This document shows positions 31,354-40,600 of a stretch of DNA of 64,000 bases, in pieces. Source of the DNA: Sinimarinibacterium flocculans. Lineage in GTDB: Bacteria > Pseudomonadota > Gammaproteobacteria > Nevskiales > Nevskiaceae. The notes beneath the pieces were generated by a model. The model saw only the letters and a list, made by a program, of their open reading frames with translations, was not told where the DNA came from and searched no databases. Position 1 is the first letter of the stretch, and each line of letters starts with the position of its first letter. The stretch spans positions 186,001-250,000 of the forward strand of contig NZ_QICN01000003.1 in assembly GCF_003201205.1 (NCBI RefSeq). The letters run 5' to 3'. The position numbers and the translations under genes were made by a program.

Positions 31354-32094
31354 ATGTTTCGCTTTCTACGCCCGAGCGGGAGGCGTCAGCTGAATATCAC
31401 CATTGCGGGTGCCACGCACCAGGGCAAGCAGCGCGACCACAACGAAGACGCGTTCGTCGTCATTCCGGCGAGCCTGTCCGCGGCCGTGGCCGACGGCATG
31501 GGCGGCCTCGCGCGCGGCGAAGTGGCGAGCCGCATGGTCGTCGACGTGCTGGCCGAAGCGCTCCAGCAGGGACAGGGCACGGCCGAAGCTCTCCAGGACG
31601 CGCACCGCCGTATCCGCGAGACCAGCATGACCGGCACCGATCGCATGGGCTCGACGGCCGTCGTGCTGACGATCGAGGGCGCCAGGGCCATGCTGCACTG
31701 GGTCGGCGACAGCCGCGCCTATCTCTGGCGCGACGGTGCGCTCAAACAGGTCACCAAGGACCACTCCTTCGTCGAGGAACTGATCGATGCCGGGGCCATC
31801 AGCGCCCACGAGGCCGAAAGCCACCCGAACCGCAACGTGCTCACGCGTGCCGTGGGCATCCGCGACACGATGGAGATCAAGGTCGATGCGGTGAAGGTCG
31901 ACCTGCAGGCCGGCGACTGCGTGCTGCTGTGCACCGACGGCCTGCACGGCTACCTGCCGCAGCCGGCGATCGTCGACTGCCTGAAACGCGGGGGCAGCGC
32001 GAAAGAGATCGTCGAACGCCTGATCGAGCGCACGCTCAGCGACTCCGAAGCCGGGGACAACGTCACGGCCGTCTGCGCAATCGTCGAGGGCTGA
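31354..32094 (+). CDS. PP2C-type Ser/Thr phosphatase
   Basis: PP2C (PPM) phosphatase of about 246 aa without a membrane segment. Metal-binding Asp/Glu motifs are all present: RDHNEDAF, VADGMGG, WVGDSRAYL, LLCTDGLHGYLP and the final EAGDNVTAV. It is expected to reverse the action of the kinases on either side. Start: ATG 31354 is used; a GTG two codons earlier (31348) is equally possible. It ends 6 bp before the second kinase gene and starts 10 bp after the cytochrome gene. Confidence 0.93.
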   Translation: MFRFLRPSGRRQLNITIAGATHQGKQRDHNEDAFVVIPASLSAAVADGMGGLARGEVASRMVVDVLAEALQQGQGTAEALQDAHRRIRETSMTGTDRMGSTAVVLTIEGARAMLHWVGDSRAYLWRDGALKQVTKDHSFVEELIDAGAISAHEAESHPNRNVLTRAVGIRDTMEIKVDAVKVDLQAGDCVLLCTDGLHGYLPQPAIVDCLKRGGSAKEIVERLIERTLSDSEAGDNVTAVCAIVEG

Positions 32095-32100
32095 TCGCTC

Positions 32101-34380
32101 GTGCTGCCTGCCGGTACCCTGCTGGGCAACTACAAGATCCTGCGCCAGCTCGGCTCCGGCGGGATGGCCGACGTCTACGAGGCCGAGGACCAGACGCTGG
32201 GCCGGCGCGTCGCGCTCAAGGTGCTGCCCCCGGAGTTCGGCCGCAACCCGCAACTCGTCGCGCGCTTCGAGAAGGAAGTGCGCTCGTCGGCCTCCCTCAA
32301 CCACGCCGGCATCGTCACCGTCTTCGAGGTCGGACGCGCCGAGGGCGTGCACTACTACTCGATGCGCCTGCTCACCGGCGGCGACCTGCGGGCGCGCATC
32401 GAGCAGGGGCTGACCGACATCCAGGCGCTGTCGATCCTGCGCGAGATCACCGACGCCTTCGTGCATGCCCACGCGGCCGGCTTCGTGCACCGCGACGTCA
32501 AGCCCGAGAACATCCTGTTCGACGAACAGGGCCGTGCGGTGCTCACCGACTTCGGCATCGCCAAGGCGATCTCGTCGGAGTCGAAGATGACCGCTACCGG
32601 CGTGTCGATCGGCACGCCGCGCTACATCAGTCCCGAACAGGCGCGCGGCAAGTCCGTCGATGCGCGCGCGGATCTCTACAGCCTCGGCTGCATCCTCTAC
32701 GAGATGCTCACCGGGCAGCCGCCGTTCGACGCGGAAGAATCGCTGGCGCTGATCTTCAAGCACGTGACCGAGCCGGTCCCGCGCCTGCCCGAGGCGATGG
32801 CCCGCTACCAGCCGCTGGTCGACTCGCTGATGGCCAAGGAGCCGGATCAGCGCCCGGGTTCCTCGACCGAGCTGCTCGGACTGATCGACGCACTGCTGCC
32901 GATGCAGCGCACGGGCGCCCTGCCCCAGTACGCCACGGGCGCTTTCGGGGCCATGCCGACGGCCTCGGGCGTCGGCACCGGGAACAGCCTGCCGACGGTC
33001 GTCACCGGTGAGCGCGGCGACCTGGAACGCCTCGAGCGCGAGAAGCGGGAAAAGGACGAAGCCGAGCGCCAGCGCCGCCAGCAGGAGGACGAGGCGCGTC
33101 GCCAGCAGGAAGCCGCAGAGCGCGAGCGCGTCGAGCAGCAGCGACGCGAACAGCAGGCGCGCGAACGTCAGCAGGCCGAGGAGGCCCGGCGCCGCGCCGA
33201 GGAAGAAGCCGCCCGCAAGCGCGCCGCCGACGAGGCCGCGGCGCGGGAACGGGCCGAGGCCGAGAGAAAGCGGCAGGAAGAACTCGACCGGCAGCGCGCC
33301 GAGCAGGACGCTCAACGCCGCGCCGCGGCCGAGCAGGCCGAGCGCGAACGGGCCGAAGCCGAGCGCCAGCGGCGCGAGGAAGAGGAGCGCCGCAAGGCCG
33401 AGGAAGCCGAACGCAAGCGTCAGCAGGCCGAGGCGGAACGGCAGAAGCGCGAGGAAGAACAGCGCATCAAGGCGGAACAGGCTGCCACGCGCAAGGCCGA
33501 AAAGGAGCGCCAGGCGCGCGAAGCCGCCGAGCGCAAGCAGGCCGAGGCCGAGGCGGCGCGGCAGAAGCGCGAGGTCCAGGCGCGGATCAAGGCCGAGGAA
33601 AAGGCGCGCAAGCAGGCTGAGAACGAAGCCGAGCGCCAACGCCGTGCCGCCGAAAAACAGCGTGCACAGGCCGAACAGGCCGCCCTCAAGCGCGAGGCCG
33701 CGGCGCGCGGCGAGGCTCCGGCCGAGAAGCGCACCGGCCTGATCGTCGCCGCGGTCGCCGTCGGGCTCGGCGTCGTGATTCTGGTGTGGTGGCTGCTGCG
33801 CTCACCCGCGGACGAGGCCGAGGCGCAACCGCAGCCCACGGCCGCCGCGACGGCCCGACCCACCGAAGCGCCGGACCGGACCTTCGGCTCGCAGCCGGCC
33901 CGCGAGCAGGAACGGCTGCGCCAGGAACTCGAGGCGCAAGCCACGCCCCGTGCGACCCCGCCGCCGGCTCCGACGCCCGCGCCGACTCCGTCAGCGACGC
34001 CCCGCCCGACAGCAACCCCGTCACCGACGGCGGCACCGACACCCGAACCGCAACCCTCGCCGACGCCGGTCGCCACGCCGCGGCCGACGCCGACGCCTGC
34101 ACCGACGCCGGATACCCGCGCCGCCGAGGCGGAGGCCCGCCGGCGCGCCCAGGAAGAGGCGCGGCAACGTGCCGCCGAGGAAGAGGCGCGCAAGCAGCGG
34201 GCCGAAGAGGATGCACGCATCCTGCGTGAGGCGCAGGATGCGGCTGCGGCGGCCCAGCGGCAGCGCGAGGCCGAGGCGGCGGCCGCCGCCGAGCGCGAGC
34301 GCCTGGAAGAAGAGGCGAGAAAGGCCGCGGAAGAGGAAAAGAAGCCCGACGAGCGCCTGAGGCGGCCGTTCGGGTTCTGA
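32101..34380 (+). CDS. membrane Ser/Thr protein kinase with long charged linker
   Basis: Hanks-type kinase of 759 aa starting at GTG 32101. Kinase domain about 10-265: GSGGMADVYEAED, Lys40, HRDVKPEN with Asp132, DFG Asp150, GTPRYISPEQ. Residues about 307-540 are almost entirely E/A/R/K/Q with heptad-like runs, a very long cytoplasmic coiled coil or single alpha-helix. One membrane helix lies at about 547-567. The outside part has a Pro-Thr-Ala-rich stalk (about 577-672) and a second charged helical end (about 673-750). There is no recognised sensor domain. The kinase domain closely parallels the first kinase, so the pair probably arose by duplication. Last gene of the plus-strand block. Confidence 0.92.
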   Translation: MLPAGTLLGNYKILRQLGSGGMADVYEAEDQTLGRRVALKVLPPEFGRNPQLVARFEKEVRSSASLNHAGIVTVFEVGRAEGVHYYSMRLLTGGDLRARIEQGLTDIQALSILREITDAFVHAHAAGFVHRDVKPENILFDEQGRAVLTDFGIAKAISSESKMTATGVSIGTPRYISPEQARGKSVDARADLYSLGCILYEMLTGQPPFDAEESLALIFKHVTEPVPRLPEAMARYQPLVDSLMAKEPDQRPGSSTELLGLIDALLPMQRTGALPQYATGAFGAMPTASGVGTGNSLPTVVTGERGDLERLEREKREKDEAERQRRQQEDEARRQQEAAERERVEQQRREQQARERQQAEEARRRAEEEAARKRAADEAAARERAEAERKRQEELDRQRAEQDAQRRAAAEQAERERAEAERQRREEEERRKAEEAERKRQQAEAERQKREEEQRIKAEQAATRKAEKERQAREAAERKQAEAEAARQKREVQARIKAEEKARKQAENEAERQRRAAEKQRAQAEQAALKREAAARGEAPAEKRTGLIVAAVAVGLGVVILVWWLLRSPADEAEAQPQPTAAATARPTEAPDRTFGSQPAREQERLRQELEAQATPRATPPPAPTPAPTPSATPRPTATPSPTAAPTPEPQPSPTPVATPRPTPTPAPTPDTRAAEAEARRRAQEEARQRAAEEEARKQRAEEDARILREAQDAAAAAQRQREAEAAAAAERERLEEEARKAAEEEKKPDERLRRPFGF

Positions 34381-34386
34381 CCGGCA

Positions 34387-34401
34387 GGGCCGTTGCGGCC
34401 C
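34387..34401 (+). terminator. candidate terminator after the kinase block
   Basis: GGGCCG-TTG-CGGCCC hairpin just after the second kinase stop, extendable by ACCGG/GGT with a bulge. There is no T-run after it, so it is a weak intrinsic terminator at best. It lies in the 93-bp gap between convergent genes, where some terminator is expected. Confidence 0.4.
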
Positions 34402-34473
34402 GGTGGTTGCTGCAGTCTCTTCAGGGCGCCGACCGCGACCCGCCCGGCCCGCGCCGAGGTCTTCCGCGGACGC

Positions 34474-35361
34474 TCAGGAGACTTCGTAGCTCAACAGGTG
34501 CGCCAGACCTTCGTCGGGACGCTCGCCGAGCGCAAACACGCCACGCCCGAGCAAGGTGAAGACCTCGCGGCGGATGTAGACGAACTTGTCGGCATCGGCG
34601 CCCTCTGGACGCACATAGGTGCCGTTGGTGCTCTCGTCCACCAGCGTGTACTTGCCGCGATGCATCTCGATGCGCGCGTGCACGCGCGATGCGAACGGCG
34701 ACGGGACGACGAGACTGCAGCCCTCCTCGCGGCCGATCGTGTACGGCATCTGCTGGGCGGCGATGAGGATGCTGTGTGCCCCATACTTGAGTAACAGGCC
34801 GGTGCTGGCCGGCAACGCCACCTCGCTCGGTGCGATGAAGATCTGCGTGGCTGCCCGGCGGTCCCAGAGCAACTGCACGATCATCAGCGACTGGGTGATG
34901 CCCTTGACCGGTGTCTGGTCGAACAGGCGGACCGAGCCCCGCAATTCCGGCGACAGCAGTGCCGAGGTCGCCTCCGTCGTCAGCACCTGTTCGGCCTTGG
35001 CCATGTCGCACAGGCGCGCAGCGACGTTGACGGCGTCGCCGAAGACATCGTCCTCGCGCGACACGACCGGTCCCAGCGTGAACCCCACCCGGAACTGCAC
35101 CGGCAACTCGCCGTCCTGCCGGGGCTCGCGCGCCTGCCGCTGCACCTCGATCGATGCATGCGCGGCGGCATCGGCATCCGGCAGCTCGCACATGGCGCAA
35201 TCGCCGATGGTCTTGATCAGACGACCGCCGCGCCGGATCGCCGCGTCCGCCACGCGTTCGAGCGCGCCGCGGATCAGGGCCTCGGCGCGCTCGTCACCCA
35301 GTCGTCGATAAAGCGCCGTACTGCCGACGACGTCGGCGAACAGTACGGCTCGTTGCTCCAT
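34474..35361 (-). CDS. class III adenylate/guanylate cyclase fused to an FHA domain
   Basis: Soluble 295-aa protein. Residues 1-165 form a class III cyclase catalytic domain with metal-binding Asp10 (FADVVGST) and Asp54 (KTIGDC), the base-contacting Lys50 and Asp109 (VFGDAV), and transition-state Asn112 and Arg116 (VNVAARL). All catalytic positions are filled. Lys/Asp at the base-specifying sites favour ATP, so cAMP is the likely product. Residues about 200-280 form an FHA domain (TIGREEGCSL, SRVHARIE, STNGTYV) able to bind phosphothreonine. Thus cyclase output could be set by the neighbouring Ser/Thr kinases. A flavoprotein with two cyclic-nucleotide-binding domains lies 13 kb away on the same strand, a plausible target. 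Confidence 0.92.
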   Translation of the reverse strand: MEQRAVLFADVVGSTALYRRLGDERAEALIRGALERVADAAIRRGGRLIKTIGDCAMCELPDADAAAHASIEVQRQAREPRQDGELPVQFRVGFTLGPVVSREDDVFGDAVNVAARLCDMAKAEQVLTTEATSALLSPELRGSVRLFDQTPVKGITQSLMIVQLLWDRRAATQIFIAPSEVALPASTGLLLKYGAHSILIAAQQMPYTIGREEGCSLVVPSPFASRVHARIEMHRGKYTLVDESTNGTYVRPEGADADKFVYIRREVFTLLGRGVFALGERPDEGLAHLLSYEVS

Positions 35362-35425
35362 CTCGATGATCGGCCTCCACCGGCAGCGGGCCGGCGCCCG
35401 CTCAGCCGGAGCAGCATCCTTGTGC

Positions 35426-36163
35426 TTAGAACGAGTACAGGTACGTGAGCTGCATGTAGCTTTCGGTCAGATCCACGTCGAGCCGCAGGTTGCCGTCGGG
35501 CACGCCGTCGCCGTCCACGTCCACCGGCTGGACATCGGAAGAGTCGCCGGTGAAGCGCTGGTAGCGGAACTGCAGGCTGTGCTGCGGCATGCTCTTGAGC
35601 GAGCCGCTGAGCTTGAAGCTGATGCCTTCGTAGTCGAACTCCTCGCCCTCGAACGGGAAGTCCTTGGCTTCGGAGAAGTTGTACGCGAGCGAGGAGCCGA
35701 CGACGAAATCGCCGACCTCGACGCCGCCGATGCCGGCGCCGAGGAAGAAGCCGGACTCGTTGAAGGTGTCGTCGTCGAAGAAGCCGTCGCCCTGCATGCC
35801 CTTGCGATAGCCGACGAATGCCGACCAGTGCTGGCCAATCAGATAGCCCAGAGAGACGAGCACGTCCGTGCGGTCGAGATCCGCGTCCGAATCCACGGCC
35901 AGGAACTCGATGCCGATGTCGCCGAAGAAGTTGCCATAGGCCGCGCTGGCACCGACCTGGGCGCCGTAAGCCGTCTCCCAGCTGTCGTCCGACTGCCCTT
36001 CCACGATGACGTCGCCGGTATCGGCGTCCGCGATCACGAACGTCGCATCCTGCTGATACATGCCGAGCGTGGGCCCGACGCGCGCGGAGAAGTACATTTC
36101 TTCGGCCATCGCCGTGTTTGCCACCGCCAACAGTCCCGCCGCCACCGCAATCTTCAGTTTCAT
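35426..36163 (-). CDS. small outer-membrane beta-barrel protein
   Basis: 245-aa exported protein: signal peptide 1-20 (ending AMA), then alternating beta strands typical of an 8-10-strand barrel, ending in a C-terminal Phe (YLYSF), the usual outer-membrane assembly signal. A short acidic loop DVDGDGVPDG near residue 215 looks calcium-binding (thrombospondin type-3-like). No specific family recognised. The start is supported by GGGG about 8 bases before the ATG. Lies 64 bp upstream of the cyclase-FHA gene on the same strand. Confidence 0.78.
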   Translation of the reverse strand: MKLKIAVAAGLLAVANTAMAEEMYFSARVGPTLGMYQQDATFVIADADTGDVIVEGQSDDSWETAYGAQVGASAAYGNFFGDIGIEFLAVDSDADLDRTDVLVSLGYLIGQHWSAFVGYRKGMQGDGFFDDDTFNESGFFLGAGIGGVEVGDFVVGSSLAYNFSEAKDFPFEGEEFDYEGISFKLSGSLKSMPQHSLQFRYQRFTGDSSDVQPVDVDGDGVPDGNLRLDVDLTESYMQLTYLYSF

Positions 36164-36219
36164 GCTCAGATCCCCTGTTGCCCGCAAAAAGCCTATGCGT
36201 CGCGCCGACATCATAGCGC

Positions 36220-36254
36220 GAACGCCCCGCCGGCAGGCCGTGCCGACGGCGTTC
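36220..36254. other. long hairpin upstream of the outer-membrane protein gene
   Basis: Inverted repeat with outer arms GAACGCC (36220-36226) and GGCGTTC (36248-36254) and inner arms GCCGGCA / TGCCGAC with one mismatch. It lies in the 159-bp gap before the barrel gene, next to a minus-strand TATGAT (36210-36215) that could be its -10 box, so it may overlap the promoter. Confidence 0.4.
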
Positions 36255-36262
36255 TAATCGAA

Positions 36263-36290
36263 GGGCCACACCACTGCCGTGATGTGGCCC
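36263..36290 (-). terminator. candidate terminator of the lipoprotein gene
   Basis: Stem GGGCCACA / TGTGGCCC with a 12-base loop, 33-60 bases downstream of the lipoprotein stop. On the minus strand it is followed by TTCGATTAGA, a poor T-tract. It is the best hairpin to end the upstream transcript. Confidence 0.4.
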
Positions 36291-36322
36291 CCGTACCGCC
36301 TATCCTTCGTGCCGGCGCGCGG

Positions 36323-37444
36323 CTACTGCTTGCTGAACGGCAGCGACGTCAGCACGTAACCGGGTCGGGTGTCCTCTGCACGGCAGTCGTCCGGCAGCGC
36401 GTTCGCCTGGCCCGGATACGAAGTGCGGGGCACGCCGAGGAACAGCAGCTCGTAGTTGTCGTCGCCATCCTCGTCGGCGATGCGCAGACGGTTGAAGCAC
36501 GGCACCGGCGTATTCGTCTGCGGATCGACCGTCGGTTCGAAGTCGATCGCCCGGGTACGCAGGCTGTTCTGGTTGCTGTCGATCTCGCCGCCGATCACGT
36601 AAGTGCCGGACACCTGGGGCGTGATCGCCTCGCCGGCACTGCAATCGTCCGCGGTATAGGTGTACGCCGCCTCCGTGTAGGTCGTCCCTTCGGCCGTGAA
36701 GATCAGGCCCAGGCGGGCCGCCCGGATCGTCGCCTCGCCTGCGGCGAAATCGACGATGTCGAGACAGCTGCTGAGCCAAGTGCCGTCGAGCCGCTCCGGC
36801 ATCTCGGCGCCAGGCGGCTGATCGTCGATCACGGCCGGACGCTGCGCTCCGATGCTGATGCAGGGGTTCGCCACCGTCGAGATACTGCCGTCGCTGCCCT
36901 CCACGGACAGGTCGAAGCAGATCTCGTTACCGGTCGCCAGGTCGAGGTTCTCCGGAAGCTCGGCGCGAAAATCGAGCGTTGTCAGCGCGATGAAGCCGAA
37001 TTCCTGCTTGCGCACGGAGATCCAGGGCTTTTCTCCCGACTTGCCCCCGCCGTCGCCGCCTACGGGCACGTTGAAGTAGAAGTTGGTCGCACCGGTGATC
37101 TTCGCGTAGAGATTGCTCAGATCGGGCCCGCCATCGATGCGGACCGGCACCGCCACCATGTCGCCGGGCACGGCGGTCGACTCGGAAATGCCCTCGGTGA
37201 CCTTGGGGCCTTCTTCGCCGGCGTTGGCCGGCGGCACGCCGTTCTCGATCTCGATCATCAGGGCGCCGGCATCGACCTTGTCGGCGAGCGCCTGCATCAG
37301 CGCGTTGGGATCGTTGAGCGGGACGGGATTGTCGTTGCCCCCGTCGCCGCCACCCCCTCCGCCGCATCCACCCAGCAGCAGGGTCGCTGCGCAGAGGACC
37401 GGCGCGAGATGGCGCGCCGAGGCCGGTACCGTCACATTGTTCAT
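36323..37444 (-). CDS. lipoprotein of unknown function
   Basis: 373-aa secreted lipoprotein: lipobox LLGGC with Cys27, followed by a poly-Gly stretch and low-complexity linker. The mature part is rich in beta-strand, Asp and Asn, has few Cys, and includes a PVRIDGGPDLSNLYAKITGA region that looks like an Ig/adhesin-like fold; no named domain recognised. The start ATG 37442-37444 has GAGAGG upstream. It lies 212 bp after the decahaem cytochrome gene on the same strand, with its own possible promoter. Association with the cytochrome operon is by position only. Confidence 0.72.
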   Translation of the reverse strand: MNNVTVPASARHLAPVLCAATLLLGGCGGGGGGDGGNDNPVPLNDPNALMQALADKVDAGALMIEIENGVPPANAGEEGPKVTEGISESTAVPGDMVAVPVRIDGGPDLSNLYAKITGATNFYFNVPVGGDGGGKSGEKPWISVRKQEFGFIALTTLDFRAELPENLDLATGNEICFDLSVEGSDGSISTVANPCISIGAQRPAVIDDQPPGAEMPERLDGTWLSSCLDIVDFAAGEATIRAARLGLIFTAEGTTYTEAAYTYTADDCSAGEAITPQVSGTYVIGGEIDSNQNSLRTRAIDFEPTVDPQTNTPVPCFNRLRIADEDGDDNYELLFLGVPRTSYPGQANALPDDCRAEDTRPGYVLTSLPFSKQ

Positions 37445-37656
37445 CGCCGTTACCTCTCGATCAGTTGCGTCGCAGCGGTCTGTTCGCTGCGGCTCATTTT
37501 CCCGAGCCTGCCCCGAAACGCCTTCCGTGGCGCGGGCCCGCCAGAACCACAGGCTAGCCGATGCAGCCCTGCGCAGGCGATACCTGGGTCGCAATGGGCG
37601 TCAGCGACAGGGCCTCCCCGCAGGCGCCACTGAGACGCAGGTCACCGTGCGGGCCA

Positions 37657-40600
37657 TCAGTTCTCCACGAACCAGGGCTTGCCCTCTTCGTCCAGGTACA
37701 GCGCCTGCTGCTCTTCGAGTGTGAAGGGCCGCGAACCGATGCGCCCGAAGACGGCGATCTGTCCGCCGGTCTCGTCGACGGCGCGATCCCGGTGCAGGCC
37801 CTCGGACACCGCCAGCGCCGGCCGGTCGGTGCGGCGGCTCGCGATGAGCTGCGGCTTCGGATCAGGTGAGAACCCGTAGAAGCCCGGCTGGGTCTCGGGG
37901 CTCATGAGCTGCACCACCTTGAGGCCCTGGGCGCCATCGGCCACGTAGGCGAACAGCGAGGCATTGGTCGCACCGACCTTCACGTCACGGGCATCCGTGA
38001 TCTGGCCCTCGGCGTTGAACTGCTGGTACAGCAGCGGCTGCTCCGGATTGGTAATGTCGACGATGCCCAGCCCCTCGGCGCCGGCAGCGACGTAGGCGTA
38101 GGTGCGCACGAGATAGACGCGATGCGCGTCGCTGAACGGCACCAGCGCGCCTTCGACCACCCGGGGGCGCTCGGGCTGGGTGACATCGACGGCCTGCAGT
38201 CCTTTGCCGGTGACCGCGAACAGATAGCGGAACTGCACGGCCGTGCCGCGCACGTCCTGCAACGGAATCGTCGTCGCCACCTTCGGCTGCAGCGGATCGG
38301 CGAGATTGAGCACGACGATGCCGGCATCGGCCGCGACGTACACCCAGTCGCCGGCCACGGTCAGGTGGCGTGCGCCGTTGAGGATGCCGCCTTCATTCCA
38401 GGTGAGGGCGCGCTCCAGGAAGTTGTTGCGCGGCTCGCCGTCCGACAGCGTATTGATGTCGACGAGAATCAGCCCTTCCTCGCTGTCGCTGATCAGCGCG
38501 TAGTTGTAGATCGGATGGAACGGCTGTTCCATGTTGATCTCGCGCATCAGCTCACCCTGGTTGCGGTCCGGGTGGATCGGCTGGTTCGACGGCAGGGCGA
38601 CACAGGTCGCATTGCGCGTCTTGACGTGGATGTCCTGGCCCAGCGGCGAGAACGGCGCGGAGATGATGCGCTGCGAGAAGCCCTTGTTGGCGATCGCGTT
38701 GACGTCGTAGACCTCGAAGCCGTCGCTGCCCTGCGCCGCATAGAGGTACTCGCCGCGCAGCTGCAGGCAGTTGACCGCATCGCCCGCCCCGTGGGAGTGC
38801 TCGGTCTCGAGCTCGCGCCCGCGCATCTCGTGCTTGCCGTAGCGCTCCGGATAGGCATAGCGATGCAGGTAGCTGCCGATGACCGCCTGCGGCTCGTCCC
38901 ACTCCGTCACCGTCACGGCCGAAACGCCGCCATCGGTTCCGAGCCAGGCGTTGTAGCCGATGAAGTTCATGAAGTTGGTGCCGTGCAGCAGCAGCTGCGC
39001 CATGATGGCGTTGTTGTCGTTGGCCTTCGACAGATGGCAGTCCTCGCACTGCTTGGTCTCGGTCTTGCGCTCGGTGTGCGCGTAGTGCGGCGCAAAGGCC
39101 TGCGAGGAATAGCCGCTGGCCGCCACCGGCGGCTGCTGGATGTAGATCTTCTCGCGGTTGACGTTGGTCGACGACAGCACCAGCGCGCTCGACGAACGCA
39201 CCGGCGCGATGCGGCCGCCCTTGGCCGGCCCGTGCTTGCCGAGCTGGAACACGTCGTCGCGCGCAACCTGCGGGTTGTAGGTCGCGAAGTTACGCGACTC
39301 GGTGCCGTCGTAGTGCTGGTCCGGCGTCTTCCAGTTGGCCTCGATCGGCAGATGGCAGCCGCCGCAACTCGTCGTCCACGAGGTGTGGCAGGTCACGCAC
39401 ATCATCTCCTCTTCCTTGTGTGCGCGGTCGGCCGGCTTCACGTCCGTGCCCCAGTTCTGCTTGGCCGTGTTCGCCGCCATCGTCTTGGCGCGCGCCGCCT
39501 TCTCGTTGTAGTGCGGGTTGCCCTTGGTCACCGAGTCTTTGACCAAGCTCATCTCCCACTCGAGCCCCTCGGTCACGCTGGAGCGCTGGATCAGCTTGCC
39601 GTTGACCCACTCGAAGCGCAGCTGGCCGAAAGCCGTGCGCATCAGCGACAGGTCGTTGCCGCCTTCGGGCGCTGCCGGGCCGCTGGTCAGCAGGCTCGGA
39701 TAGGCGTCCGCGGTGCCGTGACAGTCCGCGCACTCGATCTCGATCGCCTGCGCGACCTCGCCGTAGATATGACCGTCACCGTGCATGTCCTGCGAGAAGT
39801 GGCAGTCCACGCAATGCATGCCGACGTCGACGTGGATCGACGACATGTGCACAGCTTTCTTGAACTTGTCCGGATCGTCGTCGGAGACGATGTTGCCGTC
39901 CTCGTCGAGCAGGCGGCCCTTGCGGTCGCGCTTGAAGATCGCGCGGAAGTTCCAGCCGTGGCCGTGGTAGTCGGCGAACTGCGTGTCGCGCAGCAGCGGA
40001 TTCATCTCGCTGACCTGCTTGAGGAACTCCGGGTCGCCCCACTTGCCGCGCACCGCAGCGCCTTCGGGATTGCGCTGGTTGATCTTGCGGATCTCGTCGA
40101 AGCTCGGCTTCTTCTCCTCGACCGGCCACATGAACGGCGCGTCGGACTCGTAGTCCCACATCGTGTAGCCGAGGAAGCTGTTCACGAACACGTTCGGCTG
40201 GTGCATGTGGCAGCTCATGCACTGGCTGGTTGGGATCGCCGAGGTGAACTGGTGCTGCAGCGGATGGCCGGAGCGGTTCTTCGGAATCGTCGGATCGGCG
40301 CTCTGCGACAGGCCGGTATGGCCGGCCACGGCATACGGGCCACTGTGGCGCGGATCGCGGTCGTTCGCGTAGACGACGTGGCAGGCGGCACAACCCGAGG
40401 AGCGGTAGTCACCCGGCTGGTCGTTGGTGCCGAGGAACCACATCAGCGGATCGTTCAGGCGCGTCTTGTGGACGTTGAGCACGGGCACCGAGATGCGCAG
40501 GCCGGTACCGGGGCCGCGATTCGACTGGCGCTGGTCGGGACGACCCGGCTCCTCGAGCCGCTGGATCGTGCCGACGACGTTCGGCACCGCCGTCTCGGCG

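Noticed and set aside
28524-31355. Long minus-strand frame (over 900 codons) opposite the first kinase and the cytochrome
   Set aside because: Same GC-rich antisense effect; the plus strand carries intact kinase and haem motifs.
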